In this document: piece by piece, positions 15,559-24,449 of the stretch
How positions within the stretch are numbered: the stretch's first letter is position 1
How the letters are laid out: each line of letters begins with the position of its first letter
NCBI RefSeq assembly: GCF_900105255.1
Contig: NZ_LT629763.1
Location: 3,187,001-3,251,000 of the forward strand
Direction of reading: 5' to 3'
From: Halopseudomonas sabulinigri
GTDB lineage: Bacteria > Pseudomonadota > Gammaproteobacteria > Pseudomonadales > Pseudomonadaceae
Length of the DNA: 64,000 nucleotides
Notes under the pieces: generated by a model
What the model saw: the letters and a program-made list of their open reading frames with translations, nothing else
Databases searched by the model: none
What the model was told of the DNA's origin: nothing
Program-made: the position numbers and the translations under genes

Positions 15559-16428
15559 ATGCGACTGGATTTGTTCAAGACGCTGTGGGGGCACGCGGGC
15601 AGTGTGCAAGAGGCCGCAACCTTGGCGGTAGACGCAGGATTTGTGGGCTTGGAGGCACCAGCGCCGGCTGATGATGCGGCGGTGGAGCAATTGCAGGCCA
15701 CGCTGACGGAGCATCGGCTCGATTACATTGCCGAGATATGTACCACCGGCAGTTACGTACCTGATCGCCATGCCACGCCGGAGGACCACCTGGTGTCTCT
15801 GGAGCAGAAACTCCAGCGCAGCAAACGGCTGAACCCGCGTTTTTGTAACGTCATGGGAGGCTGTGACGCCTGGCCGCTGGACGTGCAGATCGATTTCTTT
15901 CGGCGTGCCAAGGATCTCGCTGACCGGTGCGGGATCATCTGCAGCTTTGAAACCCACCGGGGCCGCTCATTTTTCAATCCCTGGGTAACGCGTGACGTGC
16001 TGCGTGCCTTGCCCGATCTGCGTATCACCTGTGATTTCAGCCATTGGGTGGTGGTCTGTGAGCGGCTCATGGATGCGGAATGGGAAACCATTTTGGAAGT
16101 GGCGGAGCAAGCGCATCACGTGCATAGCCGGGTGGGTTATGACCAAGGCCCGCAAGTTCCTCACCCTGCAGCGCCGGAGTACGCCGTGGCGCTGGAATCC
16201 CACGAACGTTGCTGGCAGGCGATCTGGGCCAGCCAGAGCAAGCGAAACTACGCCAGCAGCACCATGACCCCGGAATTTGGGCCGGACGGTTATCTGCACA
16301 CCCAGCCTTTTACCAGTATGCCGGTCGCTGACCTTTGGCAGGTAAACCGCTGGATAGGCTTGCGTGAGCGTGATCAATTCGAGGTCTGGCGAGCTGCGCG
16401 CAAAGAAAGCGCTGGCGCCAGCGCTTAG
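15559..16428 (+). CDS. Sugar-phosphate isomerase/epimerase-like TIM-barrel protein
   Basis: 289 residues of the xylose isomerase-like TIM-barrel (AP endonuclease family 2) fold. Probable metal and active-site residues are E131 in SFETHRGR, D159 and H162 in CDFSHW, H187/H189 in HHVHSR, and E239 in TPEFGPDGY. Such proteins isomerise, epimerise or dehydrate sugars and hydroxy acids. It is the first gene of a five-gene operon with a diiron desaturase-like enzyme and an NMT1/Tau-type importer. This is an unusual partnership, and the substrate is not evident. There is no signal peptide, so it should be cytoplasmic. Confidence 0.8.
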   Translation: MRLDLFKTLWGHAGSVQEAATLAVDAGFVGLEAPAPADDAAVEQLQATLTEHRLDYIAEICTTGSYVPDRHATPEDHLVSLEQKLQRSKRLNPRFCNVMGGCDAWPLDVQIDFFRRAKDLADRCGIICSFETHRGRSFFNPWVTRDVLRALPDLRITCDFSHWVVVCERLMDAEWETILEVAEQAHHVHSRVGYDQGPQVPHPAAPEYAVALESHERCWQAIWASQSKRNYASSTMTPEFGPDGYLHTQPFTSMPVADLWQVNRWIGLRERDQFEVWRAARKESAGASA

Positions 16429-16546
16429 ACAAATAGCGCTCTCACCGTCAGTAATGGCGGTCGAGACCAGATGTTGAAACACAAATAAGAGCGCCGCGTA
16501 ACCCGGTGTGCGTTTTATGTTGGAAAGTGAGCAGGAGACATTGGTT

Positions 16547-17560
16547 ATGCAGTTCTACAAAAACCTATGGCGTGATAGCGGCATGTTACCCAACACACTG
16601 GCAGTGGGTTACGTACTGTTGACCTATTTCGGCGGTTGGGCGCTGCTGTTTCTCGGCACTTGGTGGAGCCTGTTATTGGGCACGCTGGCTGTTGCGCACG
16701 GGATGACCATCGCGGCCTATCTGTTGCACGATTGTGGACATAACGCCTTGTGCAAGAAGGTGGAGCACAACACACGCCTCGGGCGCTGGATGAACGTAAT
16801 TACCGGATCGCATTACGGCACTTATGAAGACATGCGATACAAGCACATGCGTCATCACGTCGACAACTGCGAGCCGGTGGCATTCGACTATCGCGCCTGG
16901 CTGGTCCAGCGTCCCGTCCTGCATAAGTTCGTACGTGCCCTGGAGTGGTGTTACATCCCGGCAGTGGAACTACTGATGCACGGCATGCTGATCGCCGCGC
17001 CCTTTGTCTATGACAGCAAGAAAGCGCAGCGCAGCCGCGTGCTTCGCATTACTTTGCTGCGCGTCGCCTGCTTTGGCTTGGTTGGCTGGTTCGCGCCTTT
17101 GGCGCTGTTGGGCTACGCGCTGGCTTACTGCCTGTTTCTCACGTTCCTGCGGTTTATGGATTCGTTTCAGCACAACTATGAGATTTTCTACACGCTGGAC
17201 ACGCCCGACGCCAAGCCACCGTACAAAGGCAACCGTGACTACGAAGAATGTAATACCTACAGCAACCTGATCTCGGCACGCTGGCCATGGCTGAACCTGC
17301 TAGCGCTGAATTTCTCCTATCACAATGCGCATCACACCAAGCCAAACATGCCCTGGTATCGACTGCCGGCTTACCACCGGGAAATTTACGGTGATAACTG
17401 CCCGCAGCAATTGAGCATTTGGGGGCAGGTAAAAAGCTTTCACCGCCACCGGGTTGAGCGCGTACTGGCAGAGGAATACGGCACGGCTGATGTGCGTGAA
17501 ACTGTGCGTGAAGGCAAGGCTGTTGGGGTTAATGCGCTGTCTTTCCTGACCGCATTCTGA
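16547..17560 (+). CDS. Membrane diiron fatty-acid desaturase/hydroxylase family protein
   Basis: 337 residues from the ATG at 16547, chosen because AGGAGA stands 9 bases upstream. In-frame GTG 16508 and ATG 16517 lack a ribosome binding site. The three histidine boxes of the family are intact: HDCGH (61-65), HMRHH (100-104) and HNAHH (259-263). Four or more membrane segments lie between them. Such enzymes use O2 and a diiron centre to desaturate or hydroxylate a lipid or hydrophobic compound. Its place between a TIM-barrel protein and an importer suggests a catabolic hydroxylation rather than membrane lipid tailoring. That is an inference. Confidence 0.87.
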   Translation: MQFYKNLWRDSGMLPNTLAVGYVLLTYFGGWALLFLGTWWSLLLGTLAVAHGMTIAAYLLHDCGHNALCKKVEHNTRLGRWMNVITGSHYGTYEDMRYKHMRHHVDNCEPVAFDYRAWLVQRPVLHKFVRALEWCYIPAVELLMHGMLIAAPFVYDSKKAQRSRVLRITLLRVACFGLVGWFAPLALLGYALAYCLFLTFLRFMDSFQHNYEIFYTLDTPDAKPPYKGNRDYEECNTYSNLISARWPWLNLLALNFSYHNAHHTKPNMPWYRLPAYHREIYGDNCPQQLSIWGQVKSFHRHRVERVLAEEYGTADVRETVREGKAVGVNALSFLTAF

Positions 17561-17598
17561 GTGCATATCCGCTGTATGACGGTGCCGGGAGAGAGTTG

Positions 17599-18414
17599 AT
17601 GCGGGGATTGGGTACAGAAATTTGGAGCAGCTTTGATTTCAAACAACGGGTAACACCCACCACCAAGCTGATATTAGGTGTCGTCGCTTGGTTGGCCTTT
17701 GTTCTGTTATGGCACGTGGCCGCCAATGCCAAGGATACCCTCAGTCCGCTGTTTCCCGGCCCGCTACAGGTGCTGGAAGCCTTGCGCGAGCTCTTTTGGG
17801 AGCGTGAGTTCAGCGCTGACGTGTTGAGCAGTCTGCAGCGTATCGGTATCAGCTTTGCGGTGGCCGTCGCCATTGCATTACCGCTGGGTGTGTTAATGGG
17901 GGCGTTTCCGCTGATCGCGGCATTCTTCAGTCCATTGGTCTCGGCGTTCCGCTATTTACCGGACCCGGCGTTTATTCCGTTGTTGCTGATGTGGCTGGGT
18001 ACCGGGAATGAACAGAAGATTGCACTGCTGGTTCTGGGCGTGATTTGGTTCCTGATTACCTTGGTCAGCGATGTCGTCCGGCAGGTACCGACAGATTTTA
18101 TCGAAACGTCGAAAACACTGGGCGGCTCACGCAAGGTAATTCTCTGGACGGTGGTAGTACCTGCCGCGTTACCCGCAATTGTGGATACCTGCCGGCAGAT
18201 GCTTGCCGTCAGCTGGACCTATCTGGTCATCGCCGAGATTGTCGCTGCCACCGACGGTATCGGCGCCATGATGATGCGCGCCAAACGCTTTGTGCATGTG
18301 GACGACATCATGGCCGGCATCCTGGTGATAGGTCTGCTGGGACTGCTGTGTGATCTGGCGTTTCGCGCAATCCACTGGCTGGCTTTTCCCTATCTGCGGC
18401 AAAGAGCACGTTAG
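17599..18414 (+). CDS. ABC transporter permease, TauC/SsuC type
   Basis: 271 residues, about six membrane helices, with the BPD-transporter EAA region ETSKTLGGSRKVILWTVVVPAALPAIVD. The start LSPLFPGPLQVLEAL matches nitrate/sulfonate/taurine permeases. The ATG at 17599 follows GGGAGAG closely. It works with the binding protein at 18530 and the ATPase at 19576. Confidence 0.9.
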   Translation: MRGLGTEIWSSFDFKQRVTPTTKLILGVVAWLAFVLLWHVAANAKDTLSPLFPGPLQVLEALRELFWEREFSADVLSSLQRIGISFAVAVAIALPLGVLMGAFPLIAAFFSPLVSAFRYLPDPAFIPLLLMWLGTGNEQKIALLVLGVIWFLITLVSDVVRQVPTDFIETSKTLGGSRKVILWTVVVPAALPAIVDTCRQMLAVSWTYLVIAEIVAATDGIGAMMMRAKRFVHVDDIMAGILVIGLLGLLCDLAFRAIHWLAFPYLRQRAR

Positions 18415-18529
18415 CGCCCGTGAGGGGCCTGCGTGATGCGGTGACGGATAAAGCCGTCGATTCAGCTTGAGGGGCAGGCGTTACGGCAATAAGGCGGTTA
18501 CAGGGTTTATTCCATCTAGGAGAGCGATA

Positions 18530-19579
18530 ATGAAATTAGGCAACTGGAGCAAGGCAGCCAAGGGCTGCGTACTGGGCGCGGCGCTGATGTGCTCTAACGG
18601 CATGGTGCAGGCGGCAGAGAGCGTCAATGTGTCACTGTTTTCCTGGCCGGGGTATGGCTTCTGGTTCATCGCCAAGGAGAAAAACCTGGTACCTGAGCTG
18701 GATCTGAATATCAGTATTATTGAAGACCCCTACGAAAGTTTCGGGCTGATGACAGCAGGGCAGCTGGATGTCACCTCCAGCACGGTTGAATACGGGCCGA
18801 TTGCGGTAGACAAGAACATCCCCATCAAACTGGTGACCTACACCAACCCGTCGTACGGCACGGACAAGATCATCTTGGCGCCGGGCATCAATTCGGCCAA
18901 GGATCTGATCGGTAAAAAGATCGCTGTGATGGAAGGTGGTTTGACCCAGATATTCATGGGCATCTGGCTGGAGCAGAATGGAGTCGCTATCGATGAGGTG
19001 GAATTCGTCAACGTGATCATGGATGAGGCCGTGGGCGCGATGCTGGGCGGCAGCGTGAGTGCGGTTGAGCTCTGGGAACCCTTTGGCAGCCAACTGCTGA
19101 AGAACATGCCGGGCGCTACTGTGGTGGCGGACTCCAGTCAGGGAGACTGGATCAGCACCGCGTTGCTGGGTGACGGCATGTACATGAGCGAAGCCTTTCT
19201 CACCGAAAGGCCGGAAGCGGCGAATTTGGCGATGCAGGCCTATTTCAAGGCGGTCGAATTCTGGAAGCAGAACCCGGAGGAGGGAAACCGGATTATTGCC
19301 GACGCCATTCAATTTGATGTGAGTGATGTGGAGATGGTCATTGGCGTCGATGGCGAGATCCACAAGGGCGGCATCATGGTGTTCGATCTGGACGAGGCTG
19401 CTCGGTTCATGGGCGTCAAAGACGGCGACCTGCCGCTGGGCATGTCCAATGGACAGATTGCCGAGCACTGGAAGACTACCAACACCTGGTGGCAAAAGTT
19501 CGGTATGGCCGACGCCATGCATGACTGGACAGAGGGCGTAGACCTGTCGCCGCTCAAGGCTGCAGTGGAGGCTGAATGA
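18530..19579 (+). CDS. ABC transporter substrate-binding protein, NMT1/TauA type
   Basis: 349 residues. The ATG at 18530 follows AGGAGAG and begins a signal peptide cleaved near MVQAAES (about residue 29). The body is the NMT1/THI5-like fold: WPGYGFWFIAKEKNLV, SFGLMTAGQLDVTSSTVEYGP and GKKIAVMEGGLTQIFMGIWLEQNG. This family binds taurine, sulfonates, nitrate, pyrimidines and aromatic acids. It is co-transcribed with permease and ATPase (ATGA overlap to the latter). The 115-base gap before it contains an imperfect 14-base direct repeat (18421-18434 and 18468-18481). Confidence 0.9.
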   Translation: MKLGNWSKAAKGCVLGAALMCSNGMVQAAESVNVSLFSWPGYGFWFIAKEKNLVPELDLNISIIEDPYESFGLMTAGQLDVTSSTVEYGPIAVDKNIPIKLVTYTNPSYGTDKIILAPGINSAKDLIGKKIAVMEGGLTQIFMGIWLEQNGVAIDEVEFVNVIMDEAVGAMLGGSVSAVELWEPFGSQLLKNMPGATVVADSSQGDWISTALLGDGMYMSEAFLTERPEAANLAMQAYFKAVEFWKQNPEEGNRIIADAIQFDVSDVEMVIGVDGEIHKGGIMVFDLDEAARFMGVKDGDLPLGMSNGQIAEHWKTTNTWWQKFGMADAMHDWTEGVDLSPLKAAVEAE

Positions 19580-20388
19580 GTGCATCGCTAGCAGCAGAGC
19601 CGGGAGCCGCTCCTGCGGGCTTGCAGGTTCGGCAAGTGGGCAAGGTGTTTGCTGATCATGGCCGACAGGTTGTCGCCGTTGATGGCGTCAGCTTTGAGGT
19701 GGCGCCCAAACAGGTCTGCGTGCTGCTGGGGCCGTCGGGCTGTGGCAAGTCGACAGTGCTGCGCATGATGGCGGGATTGGAGTGTCCTTCTAGCGGCAGC
19801 GTCAGCCTGGATGGGGAAGCGGTGCGCGGCCCGCACCGCGACCGGGGGATGGTCTTTCAGGGGTACACCTCTTTCCCTTGGCTCAAGGTGCGGCAGAACG
19901 TGGCCTATGGGCTGCGCATAAATGGGGATGCCTCAGCGATGCGCGAAGGCACGGTCGATTATTTCCTCGACAGGGTTGGCCTCACAGCCTTTGCCGGCGC
20001 CTATCCACATCAGCTTTCCGGTGGCATGCGCCAACGGGTTGCCCTGGCCCGTGCCTTGGCCAATTCACCCAAAGTCCTGCTCATGGACGAACCTTTCGGT
20101 GCACTGGATGCGGAAACACGCTGGCAGATGCAAGAGCTGCTGCTGGATGTGATCCGCAAGGAAAGCATGACGGTGGTGATGGTCACGCACGATGTGGAAG
20201 AAGCGCTGCTACTCGCCGATCAGATTGTATTTCTGTCGAGTCATCCCGGGCGGGTAAAAACGGTTTTGCATCCGCCCTTCAAGGCCAATGGCAGCATCAC
20301 TACCCGCGAGGACCTGCATGCCCACCCCGAGTACGCCGCGCTGGAGAAACGCATTCTGGAAATGATGCGTGAGGAAGGCCGGGCCTGA
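19576..20388 (+). CDS. ABC transporter ATPase, TauB/SsuB type
   Basis: 270 residues with Walker A GPSGCGKST, Q-loop FQGYTSFPW, signature LSGGMRQRVALARAL, Walker [13 protein letters not shown] and switch His in VTHDVEEAL. It energises the importer encoded by the two preceding genes. The start overlaps the stop of the binding-protein gene by 4 bases. It is the last gene of the operon; a strong hairpin follows. Confidence 0.93.
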   Translation: MSASLAAEPGAAPAGLQVRQVGKVFADHGRQVVAVDGVSFEVAPKQVCVLLGPSGCGKSTVLRMMAGLECPSSGSVSLDGEAVRGPHRDRGMVFQGYTSFPWLKVRQNVAYGLRINGDASAMREGTVDYFLDRVGLTAFAGAYPHQLSGGMRQRVALARALANSPKVLLMDEPFGALDAETRWQMQELLLDVIRKESMTVVMVTHDVEEALLLADQIVFLSSHPGRVKTVLHPPFKANGSITTREDLHAHPEYAALEKRILEMMREEGRA

Positions 20389-20417
20389 AACGCACCTGCG
20401 ACCGGCGGCGTGCGAAC

Positions 20418-20447
20418 AGGTCAGCGAACGCCATTGTTCGCTGACCT
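20418..20447. terminator. Hairpin between convergent transporter and ppnN genes
   Basis: A perfect 12-bp stem: AGGTCAGCGAAC (20418-20429) and its complement (20436-20447) with a 6-base loop, placed between two convergent genes. No strong T-tract follows, but position and stability fit a shared transcription end. Confidence 0.6.
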
Positions 20448-20478
20448 CAAGTGGTTATGGCGATGCCAAGAGCCGCGC

Positions 20479-21852
20479 TCAGCTCACCACCCGATAACAA
20501 GGCACATAATCCGCGCCACCCGGCAGCTTCATCCGGTGCTGGCTTACAAAGGCCTGTAGCAGACGGTCCAGTGGCTGCATGACCTCGGCGTCGCCGTGGA
20601 TTTCGTAGGGGCCGAATTCTTCGATGCGGCGGATGCCCTTGTCCTTCACGTTGCCAGCGACGATGCCGGAGAAGGCGCGGCGCAGATTGGCGGCCAGTTC
20701 GTGCGGGGGCAGGTTGCGGCTTAGCTGCAGACTGGCCATGTTCTCGTGGGTGGGGTCGAAGGGACGCTGGAAGCCTTCTTCAATCCGCAGCAGCCAGTTG
20801 AAGTGGAAGGCATCGTTGCGTTGCCGGCGGAAACGCTCGACCTCACCCAGGGCACTGGTCATTTGCCGGGCCACGTCGGCGGGGTCGTCGATGATGATTT
20901 GATAGTGCTGTTGCGCCGCCTCACCCAGGGTAGCGCCAACAAATTCATGCAACTGCTGCAGATAGGCCTTGGCGCTGGCCGGCCCGGTGAGAATCACCGG
21001 AAAGGGCAGCTCGGCGTTGCTCGGGTGCATCAGAATGCCCAGCAGATAGAGAAACTCCTCCGCCGTGCCGGCGCCGCCAGGGAAGATGATGATGCCGTGG
21101 CCCACGCGCACGAAGGCTTCCAGACGTTTCTCGATGTCCGGCAGTATCACCAGTTCATTGACGATCGGGTTGGGCGCTTCGGCAGCAATGATGCCGGGCT
21201 CGGTCAGCCCCAGGTAGCGGCCGCCGCGGTTGCGCTGTTTGGCATGGGCAATGGTGGCGCCCTTCATTGGCCCCTTCATCACGCCAGGCCCGCAGCCGGT
21301 GCAGATATCCAGGCTGCGCAGGCCAAGTTCATGGCCAACCTTCTTGGTGTATTTGTACTCTTCGGTGCTGATCGAGTGACCGCCCCAGCACACCACCATT
21401 TTCGGCTCCACGGCCGGGCGGAGCGTGCGCGCGTTGCGCAGCAGGTGGAACACGTAGTCGGTGATTCCTTCCGAGCTGCTCAGGTCGATGCGCTGGCTTT
21501 CCAGCTCGCTCTCGGTGTAAACGATATCGCGCAACGCGCTGAACAGCATCTCGCGGGTACTGGCAATCATCTCGCCATCAACGAAGGCATCGGCCGGTGC
21601 GTTGACCAGCTCCAGGCGCACGCCGCGATCCTGTTGATGAATGTAAACATCAAAGTCCTGATACGCCTCAAGAATGGTTTTGGCGTTATCGACGTGGGCG
21701 CCGGTATTCAGAATGGCCAGGGCGCATTGGCGGAACAGGCTGTAGGTGCTACCGGAGCCGGCGGCGCTGAGTTGTTGTACTTCACGTTGTGACAGGGTTT
21801 CCAGACTGCCCTTGGGGCTGACTGAGGCGTTGATGACCTTCTTTACTGGCAT
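20479..21852 (-). CDS. ppnN: Pyrimidine/purine 5'-nucleotide nucleosidase PpnN
   Basis: 457 residues, close to E. coli PpnN (YgdH, 454). The start at 21852 is preceded by AGGA; a further in-frame start at 21906 is less likely. The Rossmann-like LOG core is visible in MVVCWGGHSISTEEY, CTGCGPGVMKGPMKGA and the PGGAGTAEEFLYLLGIL motif that binds the nucleotide phosphate. Flanking N- and C-terminal domains (N-terminal about 150 residues, C-terminal after ENMASLQLSRNLPPHELAANLRRAFSG) match PpnN. The enzyme splits nucleoside monophosphates into base and ribose-5-phosphate, supporting nucleotide salvage, and in E. coli it responds to (p)ppGpp. Confidence 0.93.
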   Translation of the reverse strand: MPVKKVINASVSPKGSLETLSQREVQQLSAAGSGSTYSLFRQCALAILNTGAHVDNAKTILEAYQDFDVYIHQQDRGVRLELVNAPADAFVDGEMIASTREMLFSALRDIVYTESELESQRIDLSSSEGITDYVFHLLRNARTLRPAVEPKMVVCWGGHSISTEEYKYTKKVGHELGLRSLDICTGCGPGVMKGPMKGATIAHAKQRNRGGRYLGLTEPGIIAAEAPNPIVNELVILPDIEKRLEAFVRVGHGIIIFPGGAGTAEEFLYLLGILMHPSNAELPFPVILTGPASAKAYLQQLHEFVGATLGEAAQQHYQIIIDDPADVARQMTSALGEVERFRRQRNDAFHFNWLLRIEEGFQRPFDPTHENMASLQLSRNLPPHELAANLRRAFSGIVAGNVKDKGIRRIEEFGPYEIHGDAEVMQPLDRLLQAFVSQHRMKLPGGADYVPCYRVVS

Positions 21853-22027
21853 GCGGTATTCCTGAGGTGGCGATCGGCCGAAGGGTAAATTCCGTGTTGT
21901 CTGCATTCTCCACGCGATGCGCTATTCAACGCAAACCCTGTGCAATCACAGTGGCCACGCCCAGAGGGCAGACGGCTGTTGAAAGGGCAGAAACGAAGCT
22001 GCTCTCTTATCTCTAAAAAGAATATAA

Positions 22028-22074
22028 AAATAAATAAACAGTATTTATTTGAATAAAGGTTTTATGGCTATGAT
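22028..22074 (+). promoter_or_regulatory. AT-rich promoter of the oscA-sbp-cys operon
   Basis: A very AT-rich stretch contains a perfect 9-bp inverted repeat AAATAAATA-N5-TATTTATTT (22028-22050), followed by TATGAT at 22069-22074 as a -10 candidate. No good -35 is present, which would suit an activator-dependent promoter. CysB is the expected activator for sulfur-starvation genes. CysB binding is inferred. Confidence 0.5.
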
Positions 22075-22120
22075 CTGCCGGTCGACACATGGTGTGTCGC
22101 GCCAACTACAGGAATCAGCC

Positions 22121-22300
22121 ATGACCGCAACCAACAAACTTAACGCGGCGGTGGATGATCAGCAGGTTATTGCCGTGATTGCCGAGGCCTTGCGCAGCAT
22201 TCAGTTCGGCGCGCTGGAAATAACTCTGCACAACGGTCAGGTGGTACAGATTGAGCGCAAGGAAAAGCTGCGTTTTCAACCGCCGGCCAGATCGTCCTGA
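22121..22300 (+). CDS. oscA: Small OscA/YezD-family (DUF2292) protein
   Basis: 59 residues from the ATG at 22121, preceded by AGGA; an upstream in-frame ATG at 22049 lies in the promoter. The family core is clear: VIAVIAEALRSIQFGALEITLHNGQVVQIERKEKLRF. Small proteins of this kind are encoded just upstream of the periplasmic sulfate-binding protein in pseudomonads. OscA has been linked to use of organosulfur sources and to oxidative or chromate stress. The order oscA-sbp-cysTWA is preserved here. Molecular function is not established. Confidence 0.85.
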   Translation: MTATNKLNAAVDDQQVIAVIAEALRSIQFGALEITLHNGQVVQIERKEKLRFQPPARSS

Positions 22301-22399
22301 GTTAACCCGGCGACGGGATCAACCAAGTTTTACAACAACGCATCACCACCGACTGGACCGCCAGAGGTAGCTGACCAATCTTTACCTCAGGAGCACCTT

Positions 22400-22480
22400 A
22401 TGCACCAGTCCATCGCTTTGGTAACACCTCGTTTCTCTGCTCTGCATCAGCTCTGTCGAATGTGTCGCCCTGGCACCTGA
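22400..22480 (+). CDS. Candidate leader peptide upstream of sbp
   Basis: A 26-codon frame begins at an ATG 8 bases after a strong AGGAG and ends at 22480, 52 bases before the sbp start. It ends in LCRMCRPGT, with two Cys and one Met codons close together in a sulfur-assimilation operon. That is what a ribosome-mediated attenuator sensing cysteine or methionine charging would look like. I see no clear terminator hairpin between it and sbp, so translation coupling or Rho control are alternatives. It could also be a chance frame. Confidence 0.5.
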   Translation: MHQSIALVTPRFSALHQLCRMCRPGT

Positions 22481-22532
22481 ATTCGGCAGCACCCCTTACT
22501 GATTGCACTGTTGCATAGAGAGAGAAAGCACC

Positions 22533-23549
22533 ATGAAAAATTCCTTGCGCCACACCCTGATCGGTGGCCTGGCTACGCTGTTTGCCGCCTCGGCGTCAGC
22601 CGCTCAGATTGAACTGTTGAACGTATCCTACGACCCGACCCGCGAGTTTTATCGCGAATACAACGCCGCATTCAGCCAGCACTGGAATGGGCTGACGGGT
22701 GATGAGGTGAAAGTGCGCCAGTCCCACGGCGGTTCCGGCTCGCAGGCACGCGCGGTGATCGATGGCCTGGATGCCGATGTGGTCACCCTGGCGCTGGCCT
22801 ATGACGTGGATGCGCTGCGTCAGCAGGCGGAGCTGATCCCTGAAGACTGGCAAAGCCGGTTGCCGGACAACAGCGCGCCCTATACCTCGACCATTGTGTT
22901 GCTGGTGCGCAAGGGCAACCCGAAAAATATCCACGACTGGGACGATCTGGTGCGCGACGATGTGGCGGTGATCACCCCCAACCCCAAGACCTCCGGCGGC
23001 GCACGCTGGAATTACCTGGCTGCCTGGGGCTACGCGTTGCAAAAGTTTGCTGGCGATGAAGACAAGACCTACCAGTTCATCAGCAAGTTGTTCCAGAACG
23101 TGCCGGTGCTGGACTCCGGCGCGCGTGGCGCCACCAACACCTTTGTGCAACGCGGGCTGGGTGATGTGTTCATCGCCTGGGAAAACGAGGCCTTTCTCGC
23201 GGTAGAGCAGTTGGGCAAGGGCGAGTTCGAGATAGTGGTGCCTTCGGTGAGCATTCTGGCGGAGCCGCCGGTGACCCTGGTCGACAGGAACGTGGATCGC
23301 AAGGGCACCCGCGAGGTAGCCGAAGCTTACTTGCAATACCTCTACAGCGATGAGGCGCAGCGGCTGGCGGGCAAGCATTACTACCGCCCGTCCAACCCGG
23401 CCATCGGCAAGGAGTTTGCCGATAGTTTTCCGCAGGTTGAGCTGTTCAGGATCGACGAGGTATTCGGCGGCTGGCAACAGGCGCAGGAAACCCACTTCAA
23501 CGATGGCGGCAAGTTCGACAGCATTCTGGAAGCCATCTCCCGGCGCTGA
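22533..23549 (+). CDS. sbp: Periplasmic sulfate-binding protein
   Basis: 338 residues from the ATG at 22533, with GAGAGAG upstream and a signal peptide ending ASASAAQ (about residue 25). The mature protein has the sulfate-binding signatures ELLNVSYDPTREFYREYNAAF, VRQSHGGSGSQARAVIDGLDADVVTLALAYDVDAL and NPKTSGGARWNYLAAWGYAL. It delivers sulfate or thiosulfate to CysTWA. Ligation to the periplasmic SBP class rather than CysP is by overall similarity, and the two are close. It is followed by cysT after 59 bases. Confidence 0.93.
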   Translation: MKNSLRHTLIGGLATLFAASASAAQIELLNVSYDPTREFYREYNAAFSQHWNGLTGDEVKVRQSHGGSGSQARAVIDGLDADVVTLALAYDVDALRQQAELIPEDWQSRLPDNSAPYTSTIVLLVRKGNPKNIHDWDDLVRDDVAVITPNPKTSGGARWNYLAAWGYALQKFAGDEDKTYQFISKLFQNVPVLDSGARGATNTFVQRGLGDVFIAWENEAFLAVEQLGKGEFEIVVPSVSILAEPPVTLVDRNVDRKGTREVAEAYLQYLYSDEAQRLAGKHYYRPSNPAIGKEFADSFPQVELFRIDEVFGGWQQAQETHFNDGGKFDSILEAISRR

Positions 23550-23608
23550 ACACGAGCTTACCAACCAACCCGGGCGACCATCGCCCGGGACTCCGCTTGA
23601 GGTGATTT

Positions 23609-24436
23609 ATGTCGCTGACGAGAAGGCGCCGCGTTATACCCGGCTTCGGGTTGACCATGGGGTTTACGCTGTTTTATTTGAGTTTCATCTTGCTGATCCC
23701 GGTCGGCGGCTTGCTGCTGTACACCTCGTTGATGAGTTGGGAGGACTTTTGGCAGGCGATCAGCCACCCGCAGGTGGTGGCCTCGTACAAATTGTCGTTC
23801 GGCGCATCGCTGATCGGCGCCTCTATCAACCTGGTGTTTGGTGCGCTGGTGGCCTGGGTGCTGGTGCGTTACCGCTTTCCGGGCAAAAAGCTGGTCGATG
23901 CCCTGGTTGATCTGCCCTTTGCGCTGCCAACGGCAGTCGCCGGTATCGCTCTGGTGACGCTGTATGCCAGCTCGGGTTGGGTTGGCCAGTATCTGCAGGT
24001 GGCCGGCATCAAGGTGGCTTACACCCAATTGGGTGTGGTGGTAGCGCTGACCTACATAGGCTTGCCCTTTGTCGTGCGCACGGTGCAGCCGGTGCTGGAA
24101 GACCTTGAGGCCGAGCGTGAGGAGGCCTCGGCCAGCCTGGGCGCGAGCCGCTTTACCACCATCAGACGGGTCATTTTGCCCTCGCTGCTGCCGGCCTTGA
24201 TGACCGGTTACGCGCTGGCGTTTGCTCGCGCGGTGGGTGAGTACGGCTCGGTGGTTTTTATTTCCGGCAACATGCCCTATCGCACCGAAATCACCCCCTT
24301 GCTGATCGTCGCCAAGGCCGAGCAGTTTGACTACCACGGCGCTGCGGCTATCGGCACGGTCATGCTGCTGGCGGCGTTCGCGCTGCTGTTGCTGATCAAC
24401 GGTCTGCAGTGGTGGACCGCAAGGCGTGGCGTATGA
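23609..24436 (+). CDS. cysT: Sulfate/thiosulfate ABC permease CysT
   Basis: 275 residues, six membrane helices, with IPGFGLTMGFTLFYLSFILLIP at the start, DLPFALPTAVAGIALVTLY and the cytoplasmic EAA loop EREEASASLGASRFTTIRRVILPSLLPALMTG. The ending GEYGSVVFISGNMPYRTEITPLLI is diagnostic for CysT. GAGGTGA lies before the ATG. It forms the channel with CysW. Confidence 0.95.
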   Translation: MSLTRRRRVIPGFGLTMGFTLFYLSFILLIPVGGLLLYTSLMSWEDFWQAISHPQVVASYKLSFGASLIGASINLVFGALVAWVLVRYRFPGKKLVDALVDLPFALPTAVAGIALVTLYASSGWVGQYLQVAGIKVAYTQLGVVVALTYIGLPFVVRTVQPVLEDLEAEREEASASLGASRFTTIRRVILPSLLPALMTGYALAFARAVGEYGSVVFISGNMPYRTEITPLLIVAKAEQFDYHGAAAIGTVMLLAAFALLLLINGLQWWTARRGV

Positions 24437-24449
24437 GGGGGAGAATCGC

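Noticed and set aside
16508-16546. Earlier GTG/ATG starts for the desaturase gene
   Set aside because: No ribosome binding site precedes them, while the ATG at 16547 has AGGAGA at good spacing.
20746-21792. 348-residue frame antisense to ppnN
   Set aside because: Shadow of a clearly identified gene. No start signal or recognisable domain.
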